NCBI GenBank assembly: GCA_905210905.1
Contig: CAJLYQ010000005.1
Span: 1 to 52,573 of the forward strand
Reading direction: 5' to 3'
From: an uncultured Christensenella sp.
Lineage (GTDB): Bacteria; Bacillota; Clostridia; Christensenellales; DTU072
DNA: 52,573 bases
Below are positions 44,401 to 52,573 of this stretch, in pieces. The notes beneath the pieces were generated by a model. The model ran no database searches and was not told the origin of the DNA. It saw only the letters and a list, made by a program, of their open reading frames with translations. The stretch's first letter is position 1, and each line of letters begins with the position of its first letter. The translations under genes and the position numbers were made by a program.

Positions 44401-47400
44401 CGATAAAGACGGAGTGGATAAGAGCGATTATATCGATTTCGTCAAGTCCGAACTTAACGAAAGAAACTCGGTTTATCCGCAAAGCAGTCACGCCGACTAT
44501 ACCTTCAAAGTCCGTCACTACGACGAACTTACCGGGACGATAACGCCCGTAGACGGATACGCGATAGCCGGTACGAAGATTACCGTACGCTATTACGAAG
44601 ACGGCGAAGCGAAGGAAAGAGAGTTTACTCTTACCAAAACGGGAAGCGGCGACGAAGTCACGTTTACTTTCCACCGTTTGTCTATGCCCGTTACGGACTT
44701 CTACGTTTATTCGGACGTAACGATAATAATCGACCCGGAAATAAAGAGATATTCGCTCGGCACGAGCATTACGAGAACCGCCGCGGCAGGGGATACTTCC
44801 GCCAACAAGAACGACACCGCGGTTACGCTCAGAATAAGAGATAAGGCGGTACCCCCGTCGAGAGAAGGCAATAAGATAGTGGTAAACGGCGCCGAGCAAG
44901 GAGACGAAGAGTTTACCGCAGGTATCGTGCCTAAAGTAGCGGTGGCGGAACACCACGGCTATTTCGTGTACGAATTCACCACCCCGTCGGGTTATATATT
45001 GTCCGACTTTACCGTCAACGGCTATTCGCTTAACGGACTGAAAAAGCAAGGGATAATCGAAACGGACGGGTATAGTTGCGAAAAAGTTTTCGTGGGCGAC
45101 GACGCAAGATATAAATACAGAATAAAGATAAACGTCGTTACCGCGCTTATCGACGGCTCGACCGATCCGTGGATAAAAATCAACGATATAAACGTTTCGA
45201 TGGACTTTACTCCTATACAATATAAAGTAAAGATTATCGTAAACGGAGAACTTCTCGATTTCCGTTCGATAAACGGACAAGTGGGCGTGACCGACGGCAA
45301 GACGATAAACGTTTACGCCGCTACCGCGTCGTACCACTTCGGAGTCGCGAGCATATCTCCCGTTATGTACGAAGGGTACAGAATAGGCGATTTGAGAACG
45401 AACGCGTACTTCGGCACGGAAGACGACTACGTTTCTTACAGAGATAAGTCCGAGTACAAAGTCGGCGCCGCGCTGATCAACAATAGAACGGTAATATCCG
45501 ACTTTACGCCGCTCAGGTTCGTTTCCGCAGGACTTAAAAACGCAGACGCGTCCAAAGGCGTGACGGTGGTTTATTTCGAGTTCAATACCGAGATAATTAC
45601 CTACAAACAAGAGATAGAAACCAACGTTTATTACAGCAACAAAGGCAAGGTGGAAATCGTTCCGTTGTCGCAGAACAACGCCGCAGGCACGGTTACCGTA
45701 ACGAGAATGACCGGCAGCGATTACGTAAACTACGATCTTAACGCGGACGAAAAATACGAAGAAATCGTAGAATACTTTACCGTAATCAGCGTGGAAGCGA
45801 CGGTTAAGAGCGGCTTTGCGCTTTACGGAATATACGAAGGAATTACCGACAGAAACGGCAAGACCGATTATTCGAGAATAATAAGCGGAACGAGAAACGT
45901 CACCTACGCAATCGAAGGCAACGTCCATAAAATTACGATAATCGTAAAAGATTTGTCGGGAGAAACGCTCGGCAACAGAAAATTCCGTTTTGACTTCAAA
46001 CAACAATCGGAAATATCCCTTACCGTGGCAAACCCGTACAAGTACGTTTCGTCCACTCGCCGTTACGCGTCCTACGTCGCCGTAGAAGCGTATAGTTCGG
46101 AATACGCAATGGAATCGGGCAAACCGTCCGCGTCCGATATTATCGAAAATACCAACGTGGTAAGCGGAGAAACCGTAGTGGAAACCTACCGCTTTACCGT
46201 GTACGTAGGCAACTACGTCAAGTTTATCGTAAGCGACACCTATCAGAACGCCGCACCCGTGGTAAGATTCTACGACAGCAACCTGTCGCTTACCGCAACC
46301 GATCCGTTCGCCGACGAAGGTATTAAAAACTTAGGCGAAAGCGGCTACGGCGAAATGATAGCGTACGAAACCATAGATTATTACGCTTACGTGGGCACGG
46401 AAGGAAGAATAACCACCACGAAGAGTACCGTAGGCGCGATAAGTTCGACTTCGGGCGGAACGATAGCATATAACAAACTTCCCGCTTCGTCGGCGAAAAG
46501 CGTGGTTCTCAGCGACTCTTCCACCGTCGCGGGCAAAACGGTTACCATCAAAGTTACCCCTGCGGAAAACTATGCGTTCTATCAACTCAGAGCAAGACAA
46601 CCCCTTAAATCCGAAAGCAGAAAGAAAGGGTACATCGTCTACGGCTCTACCGACGAAACGCAGTGGACGTCGATTGCGTTCGACCAGATAGGCGAAGAAG
46701 TGTCCAACGACAGATTCGCCGGAACCAACGGTTTCAGACTGGTTTCTTCCAAGGCGGTAAGAAACGCCGCAGGCGAAATCACGTCTTACGAATTCGAAAT
46801 CTGGGTATGCGGCGACGCGGAGTTCGAAGTAGAGTTTTATCGTACCTATAAATTGAGTTTGGGTATCTATATGACCGATAAAGTCGCACAATACGGCACG
46901 TCTTCGATAACGAGCGACGGAATAAGTTTCGTCGGTACGATAAGCGACGTAGCGTTCGAAACGAGCATAGTAAACGGCGGCAACAGACTCAGTTACGGCG
47001 CAAACTTCAATATTACCGCGGTAAAACCCGAAGGCAATTATCAGTTCGTCGGTTGGTACGTCAACAATTACAATACGTTCGAATATCTCGGCTCGCTCTT
47101 GCCCGACGACTCGTATTTGGAGCAGAGAATAACGGTATTCAGAAGCGAAATGCCGAGTCTTATATCCGACGGAACGGAAGTGAGCGAACTCACCGTTTAC
47201 GCCGTGTTCCAGCCGATAATCGACGTAATGATCTACAACGAGAAGTACTATGCGTACGAAGACCACTTCAACAGTTGGAATCTCGGCACGGTGCTTGCGT
47301 CTTACTACGACTTTAAGGACGGTCAACCCATCGTTTCCGACGAGACGTCGCTGTCCGTGTACGACAACAAGGGCAAGACCATTCCCGAAGCGATAGACTA

Positions 47401-50400
47401 TTTAAGCGGCGCGGGCGCGTACAAGTACGCGGACGCAAGCGGCAACAAAGGTTTGTGGAGTACGCTCCTTACCGGCAAAGACGCTACCGCAGGTTATAGC
47501 GACGAGATGAAGCAAAACAAAGTTTATACTTCGTATAAAGAGTTCACCACGTTGTTCCAGAATATCACCAACTCCGACTACCTGTCGTACAGTTGGCAGG
47601 ACACCGAAATAAAACTCAACACGTCGGGTATGAACGCGACGGCGCAGTTCGACGCTTGGCAGTACTACAACTGGAACGAGAACAAGTGGCAGAACATAGC
47701 CTACAGATACAGAGATTCTTCGATGATGTCCGCAGGCGGATCGGCGACGATTATCGACTGCTACTTCTCGAGTTATTCGCTTAATCTTAACGCGCTTTAC
47801 GCCCTTGACGGCGGCGCGTCGGTAATGCCGTACGCAATCAGCGCGACGAATGCGAACAATTTGGTAAGAAACGCTTCGGACGCGGCAAACGTAAGACCTT
47901 TGCTTATCCGTCCCGACTTCTATCAGACGATTACCGTAGACGTATCGCAAAACCTTTATTCGACCGATTTAGGCGACGAAGATCCCGAACAAACGGTTAT
48001 GAGCGAAAGCCTCGTCAGAGGAAGAATAAGCACGGTAGACGTTATCGAACCCGTTCCGGGACGTTCGGGAATAAGCGATTCCGGCAAACAAGGCACGTTC
48101 GAATACGGCTCGACGATAAGTCTTGTCAACAACGCGTTCGCTCCGGGCGAAGACGTGTACAACGAAAGCAAGACGATAAGATACAGATTCTTAGGCTGGT
48201 TTATGAAGTACGACGACGTGTTGTACTACCTTAAAGACAGCGAAGCGGACGAAAGCGGAGCGGTTAAAGCGGCGTACGATATTATGCTTACCTGTAAGAG
48301 CAACACTCCGGAAACGGCGATTTCCGTGATCGCGCTTTACGTCGCGCAGTACAAGCAGAGCGTGTACAGTTATAACATCTCGGGCGGCAGTGCGGAAAAC
48401 TATCTCAGTTCCACCGCCGGCAAGGGAAGTTACGACGCGTCCCCCGTGCTTACGATCGCTTCGCCCACCGACGAACAAATCGTGTTCGAGTCCTTCGACC
48501 TTACGGCAACGAAGAAGTTGAATTACACGGCGGCGGACGTCGTTAAGTACTACTGGATAAACGGACTTAACGGAAACAGAGTTTCCGGAGAACCGGGCAA
48601 TGAAGGAAACGAGTTCGTTAAAGACGGCAGAGAGTTCGATTATTACTTCGACGCGGGTCTTACGTATAAAATAAACGTCAAGAAAAACGCGGAAACGGGC
48701 TTATACGCAGAACAACTTTCGGCGGACGATATGAAAGCGAACAACGTCGGTTTCTGTCCAGAAACGGACACGCTTTACAAATATATGAAGAACCGCACGG
48801 AAAAACTTGCCGATTACAGCGCGTACTACAATTCGGGCAAAGCGACGTATTACGGACAGACGATCGACGAAACCGGCACTCCGTCGGGTTCGGGACACAG
48901 AGCGTACACCGCAAAACAAATGAACGATTTTGCGTTTACCAAGATCGGCGAAGTGCATAACACCAAAGACGACAGCACGAGGAGCAACCAGTACGACCTT
49001 ATGTACGTCAGCACCGCCACGCTGCTATTTTACAACCTTACTTATAAAGGCGGCGTTACCGTTACGAAATCGCTCGCAAGCGCGATAAGCGGCGGCAAAA
49101 CCGAAGTGCTTACCGTTTGGGACGAAAACACGCAATACGGCGATTACAAAGAAATTGCGTCCGACGGAACTCCCGTTGCGCTCGGAGCCAACGGCGAAGT
49201 CGTAATAAGAGTTACTTTGATTAAGGTCATCGACGAAGGATTTATGGGCAGATTTGCGTTTGCTTTTGCCGGAATGGAAAACGGCGAAGGGTTCCCGACG
49301 GACGGCGACGTTGCCGGACCGGGCGAAAGGGGATTGTTCTCTTCGTCCAGAGACGAAACGAAGAACGGCAGAAGAACGTTCACCCGTTGGCTCGAAGTGG
49401 ATATGAGTTCGATTGCCACGACCCGACTGTTCGGCGACGACTCGTCTACCGCTGCCGTCAATCCGAAACAAGTCGGCGACCACGCGTCCACCCCCGCGGT
49501 TTACACGACGGAAAACGCAGGCGATCCGATAAAGGGTTACAAAATCAACTCGACGGCGAAACTTAAATCGATAGAACTTTTCTGGAAAAACAACGCATAT
49601 TCGTGCGTGGGCGTAATAAATCCGTCAGATTTCCGTCTGTTCGACGACGACGGAAAGAAAATTCCGATTTGGGAAGACGAAGCGACGACGAAATATACCG
49701 CCAACTACGCCGAAAACTACGGCAGAACGAAGTTCATACTGAAAGAAGGCGCAAATTACGCTTTGCAGACCGGGCTTAATTCCGGACTTACGAACAACCC
49801 CGTTGCGAATTCGATACCGTGGACGCCCCTTTGCGACGACGGAGAAAGAATATCTTCGAACACGAGATACGTTTGGGGAAGCAACTATAATCCAGAAAGA
49901 AACGGCGGTTTCGACGGAATACTCGAAGGGAATAACGCGATAATATCGGGAATAGCGGTTAAGTCCGTCGGCACGGACAACTTCGGTTTGTTTGCGATAA
50001 TCAGCGGCGGCGTCGTACGCAATCTTACTTTCGACAACGCGTATATAAACGTCGGCGACGGAATGAACATAGGTTTGCTCGCAGGAAGTATCGAGTACTC
50101 CAAAGTTACCGGAATTAAGTTCGAAAAGAAATCGAATATGCCGATTTATTCGAGTCCGTACGTAAGAACGGCGACGGCAGGAGCAAGAACTTATATCGTA
50201 GGCGCAAGCGCGACGAACGTAGGCGCACTTGCAGGACAAATCCTCGGAAGTATCGTCGAAAATATAAGTTTCGATATAGGGGCTAACTTCTCGATGGAAG
50301 TAAGTTCGGGCGACAGCGCCGGATTGCTCGCAGGACTTATAAGCGGCGACGATTCGGCTATCGGAAGCATATCGCTTAAAGGCAGCGGCGGATGGCTGTT

Positions 50401-52507
50401 CGTCGGTACGGGCGACGCCGAAGCGACTTACGCCGGCGGACTTATCGGTACGATCGAAGACGGCGCAGTCGTACGCGGAGTCAAAGTGGAAGATGACGTC
50501 AATATGTTTATCGGCGGAGAAACCAACACGGTTGCTTCCGGAGGCGTCGTAGGCACGATTAAGACCCGAGCCACGCTCACGTCGATTGCGTTCAGCGGAT
50601 ATAAAGGCGATAAATCGGATAACTTCTCCTATAACCCCGACAGCGGCAAGGTAGACGGCAAAGGTATATATATCTTCGCAAGCACGACCGGCGGTTACGG
50701 AACGAACGCAATCACGGGTACGACCGTAGGTAAAGCGGGCGGACTCGTAGGGTACAACAATCAGGGTTACGTGATAAACACACCGGGCGACAGCGTTACG
50801 GGCGTGTTCAAAATCCACGCCGGATTTATCGGCGGTATCGTAGGCGCAAACCGCGGCAGAGTGTCCGGTTTTGCTCTCGGCACGGGACACACCGCGTCGG
50901 GATACAACGGAGTTACCGTCCTTGCCTGGATAGACGGCTCGGATAAGAACTACGCCGTAGGCGGTATCGTCGGAGCGAACGCTCACGAAAGTTCTACCAA
51001 AGCCACGCCCACCGACGGCGGCTCGGAAAACAAACCCGAGTTTACGATAAACAGAAACTATACCGGTATAGTGGACGATTGCTCGGTAGAAGGAATTGAC
51101 GCGCTCGGCGTGGCAAACAACGTCTGGAACGTCGGCAACGTTTATGCGTTCTTAAGACAAAGTTCGCAAGACAATTCTTACTTAAACAACGTAGATAAGA
51201 GTCAGGCGACCGGCAACTTGCCGTATACCTATAAACACAACCTTATGATGGGCGGGATAGTAGGTTATAATAAAGGCAGCGTGCTTAACTCTTTCGTCAA
51301 GAAAACGAAACTTACGTTCGGAGTAAACCACAACGCCACCGACAAGGCGAGCAGTGCGGAACCGCTTAACAGAACGTACTCCTGGGGAATAGAAGTAGGA
51401 CTTATAGTAGGTTATCACGATCCCGACGCGAAAGCGAATTACGGCTGGGGTAACATATTGTTCGGCATATCTCCGCTCGACGCGTCCGAAAGCGGAAGCG
51501 TAAAATCCAACGTAAGCAGCGCGCTTTCGGGCGACGCGCTCAGTTACAGAATTCAAAGTTGCTACAGCATCGACTCGGTCGTTGCGGTAGTCGGAAGAGT
51601 ATGGATGGATAATCCGTCGGCTTGGACGAATTCGTCGGCAAGCGGTATAGAATCGCTCAAGTGCGAAGTCGGTCTCGGCGGTATCGCCGGCGCAACCGGT
51701 AAAAACGGCTATGCGGAATTCTCGATCAACACCTGCTATTCGAACAACAACAAACTGTACTACGACGTGAACGCCAACGGCGACGGCGGCGACAGAAACG
51801 GCCCCGGATTTACATCGGGCGAAATTCCGAAGAACTCGGGTAAGTGGTTCAGCGATAACAAGACTACCTGGATAGAGGTTCGTCACCCGTTCTATAAGAC
51901 GGAACTGTATATGGGAACGTACGTAGGCGGTATAGACTACAGCCAGACTAACAACGGCAACGTATCGACGTACAATATGAAAGGAACGGCTACCGGTACT
52001 TATTACAACGACGGCGGCGACAGCAAGTCGCAAGACGATTATAAGAAGTTCAGAAAAGATAAATGGCGTTATGAGTACGCCAACACGTTCTCGACGAGAT
52101 GGATGAGATACAACAACTCGATTAACAACGAGGATAAAATAACTTCCGTTTTGCCGAACACGAACGGCGGCGCGTGCGAAGAAAACGCTAAGTTCTATTA
52201 CGAAGACACTACGATAAACGCGTCGTTCGATTCCATCACAGGAGATACGAACAAGATAGAACTCGGCGTAATCAGAGGAACGCTCGCCGCAACCGATATA
52301 GAAACCGGTATGCTGAAATACTGCGTGATAAACGGTAAAACGTTAATGCAAGGCAGCGTAATACCCGGCACCGAGTACGAAGTATCGGCAAGCCTCAGGG
52401 CAAACTTCCTGGTCAACGGCACCGAATGGGTACTCTACGACTACGACTTGTTCGGCAACAAAATAATTAACCCGACGGCAAGTGCGTATAGCGTAAGAGG
52501 AATGTAA
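38444..52507 (+). CDS. giant InlB-repeat/GLUG-like surface protein
   Basis: A single 4687-residue frame. Residues 1-18 are basic, 19-43 a membrane segment with no cleavage site obvious, so a signal anchor is likely. About 50-125 is an Ig-like domain (VYVTVTYSDGKTE). From about 130 to 3500 run many divergent InlB/Listeria-type beta repeats, with recurring GYKFIGWSDG, GYTFRGWS, FTGW, GYKITGYTINGE and GYHISRILINGVKM units, each closed by EYT/YRVT strands. From about 3800 the sequence changes to GLUG-like beta-helix turns (NIGLLAGSIEYSKVTGI, GGLVGYNNQGYVINT, GGIVGANRGRVSGF, GGIVGYNKGSVLNSF). No LPxTG, SLH or other C-terminal anchor is seen, and it ends YSVRGM. It is probably a long fibrous adhesin held by its N-terminus. 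Confidence 0.9.
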   Translation: MRGKNYDPGKRRVFPNGGYFALIAVIVVLAALVAVTLLVVLPATESPKDNVSTIVSINYPDEEIGAGSDLSRVYVTVTYSDGKTESVALSSMVHEGLDVTKSGRQTVSVSYGGFEGTLPITVKNVNCQLTYSASDGGSVIGGTNDENGRIVQSVISGGDADTVIAVPETGYKFIGWSDGYPYAQRRDTGVNESRNLIANFDKEQFTVVFFFNDGTTAKEQKVLYNEKPTDIPDHNDPKMRVYGYTFRGWSVSEEDYAHVTRDMNIYPRYEKTATDVTVEVSKDRNGNVMGSTDVNECGYYAHSETEKAKIVATPDNSREFNNWAVLSSDGTYVSLGKDSKEETIVEIGDKRTKVAFRVSSEDNTNTSYSVSFLCNENMAYVSLKAEFAYASSSVSFVNYQNKNTNNLECTVDDVLNNQGIGDKIKTAGATRPDGKPAKIDDDPSSPNYGLIVPDDVYGMTFVGWYMQGDPEQNVVDRYQTFVEPSTLVAKWEKKEYTLYFVYDDENDIERTYGERKVMYQNTVGSGGGIPVGTPTKDRYIFTGWQDALALTTVDDTTQIIMNDKYDTGADSLFMQGKIKIRATWTPVPHKLSVETDGNGAVKLFIKEKGSATPAEEYVLGERTIYEDRTYEVSFIADEDYVIDSVQWTYGDVTKTYADNETGATGFVVELRERYDNSIRVSFKLKEYTVTIRNGNEVTKGIITASGGTYDEETVKITVGSGASFLFGIQSSSDLYSIEKVKITGRADGKVYNDETKVDFGGSEDVSEYTVTLDKIYSDVDITIEYKGRNYTVTVNQKTFIENGETVYPIMETEYGGRADEYKVPGIGNGGQTEYGYGTRIFYAMRAPKGSYISSVLFNGVNTDLYSVSYNVFFYDWEINGVKADIELKRINDAYYYSYGSRTIGERTYFLCDDVFGGETVVFEQTGDEYVPTDGTAPSEESGLTIKEYLEKVLDAASRRISDSSVGKDNRVTAVKCAFLPDKNTNVAIAYGTMEYSFVVKESEFGSVDYTATKVAPGETVTVTATPITGYKITGYTINGEYKAFSSLDVKERCVIKVENVTEDKTVEIIYEPVKYNLVIANVNRNGRILVVTDEGEKEVVGSLTFSYEYATGGKFVIKAESGKVIKSITIDGEEQTVVRNAEEYVYTDYRFSRDVKIEVECGDKLSFDAGASGYTVEFADGNNVAASVEYDKDNKNVLLFVAEKGYSIDKITVAGKKGGADKTIAISDFNAVPSGISVSLVKNADGTVKQATVSLALDEFDGVATASYVSSPLKFNLTVRYGTDGNDGQGGTVTGAGVVYYGKTASVSVGAEQNYYVSSFKVDGEEVAFVNKNWTSKTSSSYAGKYTDGEYEFVVYGDCEIEVEFSLFTYRVTLDENSVNGETTLSTDGNRVENGVLRVNHGGKVTVSMKAAAGYHISRILINGVKMEDYEPITNVANDNGSGTYVYLNAKGDVSVYVVYEINRYSFRYSLINGSENFASQTETGNKLDCPDATKIGDDTFGGIAYGDNFSFIVTAGGNNGYYVYSIRIKYSGYKDEERIRYFGDGFSADGGTIWFSKFLWGNSSAGSVGVTADIELIEIVFKKKTFAVTFNQLGEPGGGTVAFSVANSLSPEDGVIVFDRENATDESMSIYRFIGGKIYKKQSDGSFALTSIALTYIGGEWKFYDETVGKEYTMYFEYGLRCTVIVAPTEGYERSAFTVNGDDRAQSVYNDRYSFNVYRQTAVVVEYKILVFEVSLKEIAYGSKMNEISERETSSYATAKLYKVETVDGKTVETLLAEIEKGTSSFSVIVDYGTLIKIVITPNFAERGAYLFNLQENNSQLTITGDATATITYGGDGKKTVEDLSYKATFKIMEYRIKTVTAYEEDIKGETRNVFAGDATSAVSWKTFWNTSADIRIIAGTGYYVKTIVIVYTENGTEKTITIDYPSAGTGDEEQNYVIDKDREDPIYGKRDMLTLLGVKSDYTVTAYFARNEYNLTYEFAVHATDKDGVDKSDYIDFVKSELNERNSVYPQSSHADYTFKVRHYDELTGTITPVDGYAIAGTKITVRYYEDGEAKEREFTLTKTGSGDEVTFTFHRLSMPVTDFYVYSDVTIIIDPEIKRYSLGTSITRTAAAGDTSANKNDTAVTLRIRDKAVPPSREGNKIVVNGAEQGDEEFTAGIVPKVAVAEHHGYFVYEFTTPSGYILSDFTVNGYSLNGLKKQGIIETDGYSCEKVFVGDDARYKYRIKINVVTALIDGSTDPWIKINDINVSMDFTPIQYKVKIIVNGELLDFRSINGQVGVTDGKTINVYAATASYHFGVASISPVMYEGYRIGDLRTNAYFGTEDDYVSYRDKSEYKVGAALINNRTVISDFTPLRFVSAGLKNADASKGVTVVYFEFNTEIITYKQEIETNVYYSNKGKVEIVPLSQNNAAGTVTVTRMTGSDYVNYDLNADEKYEEIVEYFTVISVEATVKSGFALYGIYEGITDRNGKTDYSRIISGTRNVTYAIEGNVHKITIIVKDLSGETLGNRKFRFDFKQQSEISLTVANPYKYVSSTRRYASYVAVEAYSSEYAMESGKPSASDIIENTNVVSGETVVETYRFTVYVGNYVKFIVSDTYQNAAPVVRFYDSNLSLTATDPFADEGIKNLGESGYGEMIAYETIDYYAYVGTEGRITTTKSTVGAISSTSGGTIAYNKLPASSAKSVVLSDSSTVAGKTVTIKVTPAENYAFYQLRARQPLKSESRKKGYIVYGSTDETQWTSIAFDQIGEEVSNDRFAGTNGFRLVSSKAVRNAAGEITSYEFEIWVCGDAEFEVEFYRTYKLSLGIYMTDKVAQYGTSSITSDGISFVGTISDVAFETSIVNGGNRLSYGANFNITAVKPEGNYQFVGWYVNNYNTFEYLGSLLPDDSYLEQRITVFRSEMPSLISDGTEVSELTVYAVFQPIIDVMIYNEKYYAYEDHFNSWNLGTVLASYYDFKDGQPIVSDETSLSVYDNKGKTIPEAIDYLSGAGAYKYADASGNKGLWSTLLTGKDATAGYSDEMKQNKVYTSYKEFTTLFQNITNSDYLSYSWQDTEIKLNTSGMNATAQFDAWQYYNWNENKWQNIAYRYRDSSMMSAGGSATIIDCYFSSYSLNLNALYALDGGASVMPYAISATNANNLVRNASDAANVRPLLIRPDFYQTITVDVSQNLYSTDLGDEDPEQTVMSESLVRGRISTVDVIEPVPGRSGISDSGKQGTFEYGSTISLVNNAFAPGEDVYNESKTIRYRFLGWFMKYDDVLYYLKDSEADESGAVKAAYDIMLTCKSNTPETAISVIALYVAQYKQSVYSYNISGGSAENYLSSTAGKGSYDASPVLTIASPTDEQIVFESFDLTATKKLNYTAADVVKYYWINGLNGNRVSGEPGNEGNEFVKDGREFDYYFDAGLTYKINVKKNAETGLYAEQLSADDMKANNVGFCPETDTLYKYMKNRTEKLADYSAYYNSGKATYYGQTIDETGTPSGSGHRAYTAKQMNDFAFTKIGEVHNTKDDSTRSNQYDLMYVSTATLLFYNLTYKGGVTVTKSLASAISGGKTEVLTVWDENTQYGDYKEIASDGTPVALGANGEVVIRVTLIKVIDEGFMGRFAFAFAGMENGEGFPTDGDVAGPGERGLFSSSRDETKNGRRTFTRWLEVDMSSIATTRLFGDDSSTAAVNPKQVGDHASTPAVYTTENAGDPIKGYKINSTAKLKSIELFWKNNAYSCVGVINPSDFRLFDDDGKKIPIWEDEATTKYTANYAENYGRTKFILKEGANYALQTGLNSGLTNNPVANSIPWTPLCDDGERISSNTRYVWGSNYNPERNGGFDGILEGNNAIISGIAVKSVGTDNFGLFAIISGGVVRNLTFDNAYINVGDGMNIGLLAGSIEYSKVTGIKFEKKSNMPIYSSPYVRTATAGARTYIVGASATNVGALAGQILGSIVENISFDIGANFSMEVSSGDSAGLLAGLISGDDSAIGSISLKGSGGWLFVGTGDAEATYAGGLIGTIEDGAVVRGVKVEDDVNMFIGGETNTVASGGVVGTIKTRATLTSIAFSGYKGDKSDNFSYNPDSGKVDGKGIYIFASTTGGYGTNAITGTTVGKAGGLVGYNNQGYVINTPGDSVTGVFKIHAGFIGGIVGANRGRVSGFALGTGHTASGYNGVTVLAWIDGSDKNYAVGGIVGANAHESSTKATPTDGGSENKPEFTINRNYTGIVDDCSVEGIDALGVANNVWNVGNVYAFLRQSSQDNSYLNNVDKSQATGNLPYTYKHNLMMGGIVGYNKGSVLNSFVKKTKLTFGVNHNATDKASSAEPLNRTYSWGIEVGLIVGYHDPDAKANYGWGNILFGISPLDASESGSVKSNVSSALSGDALSYRIQSCYSIDSVVAVVGRVWMDNPSAWTNSSASGIESLKCEVGLGGIAGATGKNGYAEFSINTCYSNNNKLYYDVNANGDGGDRNGPGFTSGEIPKNSGKWFSDNKTTWIEVRHPFYKTELYMGTYVGGIDYSQTNNGNVSTYNMKGTATGTYYNDGGDSKSQDDYKKFRKDKWRYEYANTFSTRWMRYNNSINNEDKITSVLPNTNGGACEENAKFYYEDTTINASFDSITGDTNKIELGVIRGTLAATDIETGMLKYCVINGKTLMQGSVIPGTEYEVSASLRANFLVNGTEWVLYDYDLFGNKIINPTASAYSVRGM

Positions 52508-52512
52508 GAAAA

Positions 52513-52570
52513 CCGACTAAACGTCGTGCGGGATTTTGCGGCAGTCGCTACGCTTTGTGCGGACAAAATC
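52513..52570 (+). repeat. 19-bp dispersed box, copy 3, with following stem
   Basis: CCGACTAAACGTCGTGCGG at 52513-52531 matches the 11399 copy at 16 of 19 positions. GATTTTG (52532-52538) pairs with CAAAATC (52564-52570), as an AT stem does in the 11.4-kb copy. It starts six bases after the giant gene's stop and is cut by the window end. Confidence 0.55.
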
Positions 52571-52573
52571 TAA

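Noticed and set aside
42632..46006. 1124-residue antisense frame under the giant protein, and similar long frames at 39110-41215, 41378-42310, 46331-47326 and 49625-50986
   Set aside because: They are mirror images of the beta-repeat coding sequence with biased codons (Arg/Val/Phe-rich products), without starts or motifs of their own.
38444..52507. Sortase-anchored or S-layer protein
   Set aside because: No LPxTG or SLH motif is visible at the C-terminus; only an N-terminal membrane segment can be supported.

Overview
The window reads as a chromosomal segment of an uncultured low-to-mid GC Bacillota, probably a gut-type Clostridia lineage. This is inferred from the many lipobox lipoproteins, strong SD-led genes, the MnmG/YqeY/YigZ/CorC set, BspA-type and InlB-type surface repeats, and a Clostridia-style mobile island. 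The standard genetic code is used. No rRNA operon or CRISPR array is visible; there is one tRNA gene. All family assignments come from reading motifs by eye, without database searches.

Layout. (1) 1-8.2 kb: a lipoprotein of unknown function, a minus-strand operon (GH13 alpha-glucosidase, NPP-like phosphodiesterase, alpha/beta-hydrolase) and a leucine-rich-repeat lipoprotein. (2) 8.2-13.8 kb, plus strand: ileS, yqeY and mnmG. (3) 13.9-14.9 kb: a polysaccharide-deacetylase-like lipoprotein with its own promoter. (4) 15.0-23.0 kb, minus strand: a compact eight-gene transcription unit tyrS, yigZ, ilvE, nadK, a condensation-type acyltransferase, a zinc-ribbon membrane protein, glmM and a glmU-like gene whose uridyltransferase half is degenerate. 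(5) 23.2-26.6 kb: a lipoprotein, a CorC/CNNM-type membrane protein and a broken chimeric phosphoesterase gene.

(6) 26.7-36.8 kb: a mobile or defence island. It has a large serine recombinase gene at each end, both transcribed outward. A 14-bp direct repeat that copies the 3' end of tRNA-Ser(CGA), including its encoded CCA, lies at both edges. Inside are a LexA-like gene and a DUF4062-like gene cut off against each other, a restriction-modification locus (fused double adenine methyltransferase, a second methyltransferase, and a convergent endonuclease with two PD-(D/E)xK-like motifs), a candidate ncRNA of about 224 nt with its own promoter and terminator, and a ribbon-helix-helix-like regulator whose promoter is flanked by twin 14-bp palindromes. 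The restriction-modification part has AT-richer codons and fewer CG dinucleotides than the flanking chromosome.

(7) 36.8-38.1 kb: tRNA-Ser, an AlkD-like repair gene and a DUF3784-type membrane protein. (8) 38.4-52.5 kb: one 4687-residue membrane-anchored surface protein made of InlB-like repeats and C-terminal GLUG-like repeats, more than a quarter of the window.

The observations most worth following are the candidate ncRNA, the unusual restriction-modification locus, the tRNA-end island boundaries, a 19-bp intergenic box found three times (1, 11.4 and 52.5 kb), the half-degenerate GlmU, and the giant protein.
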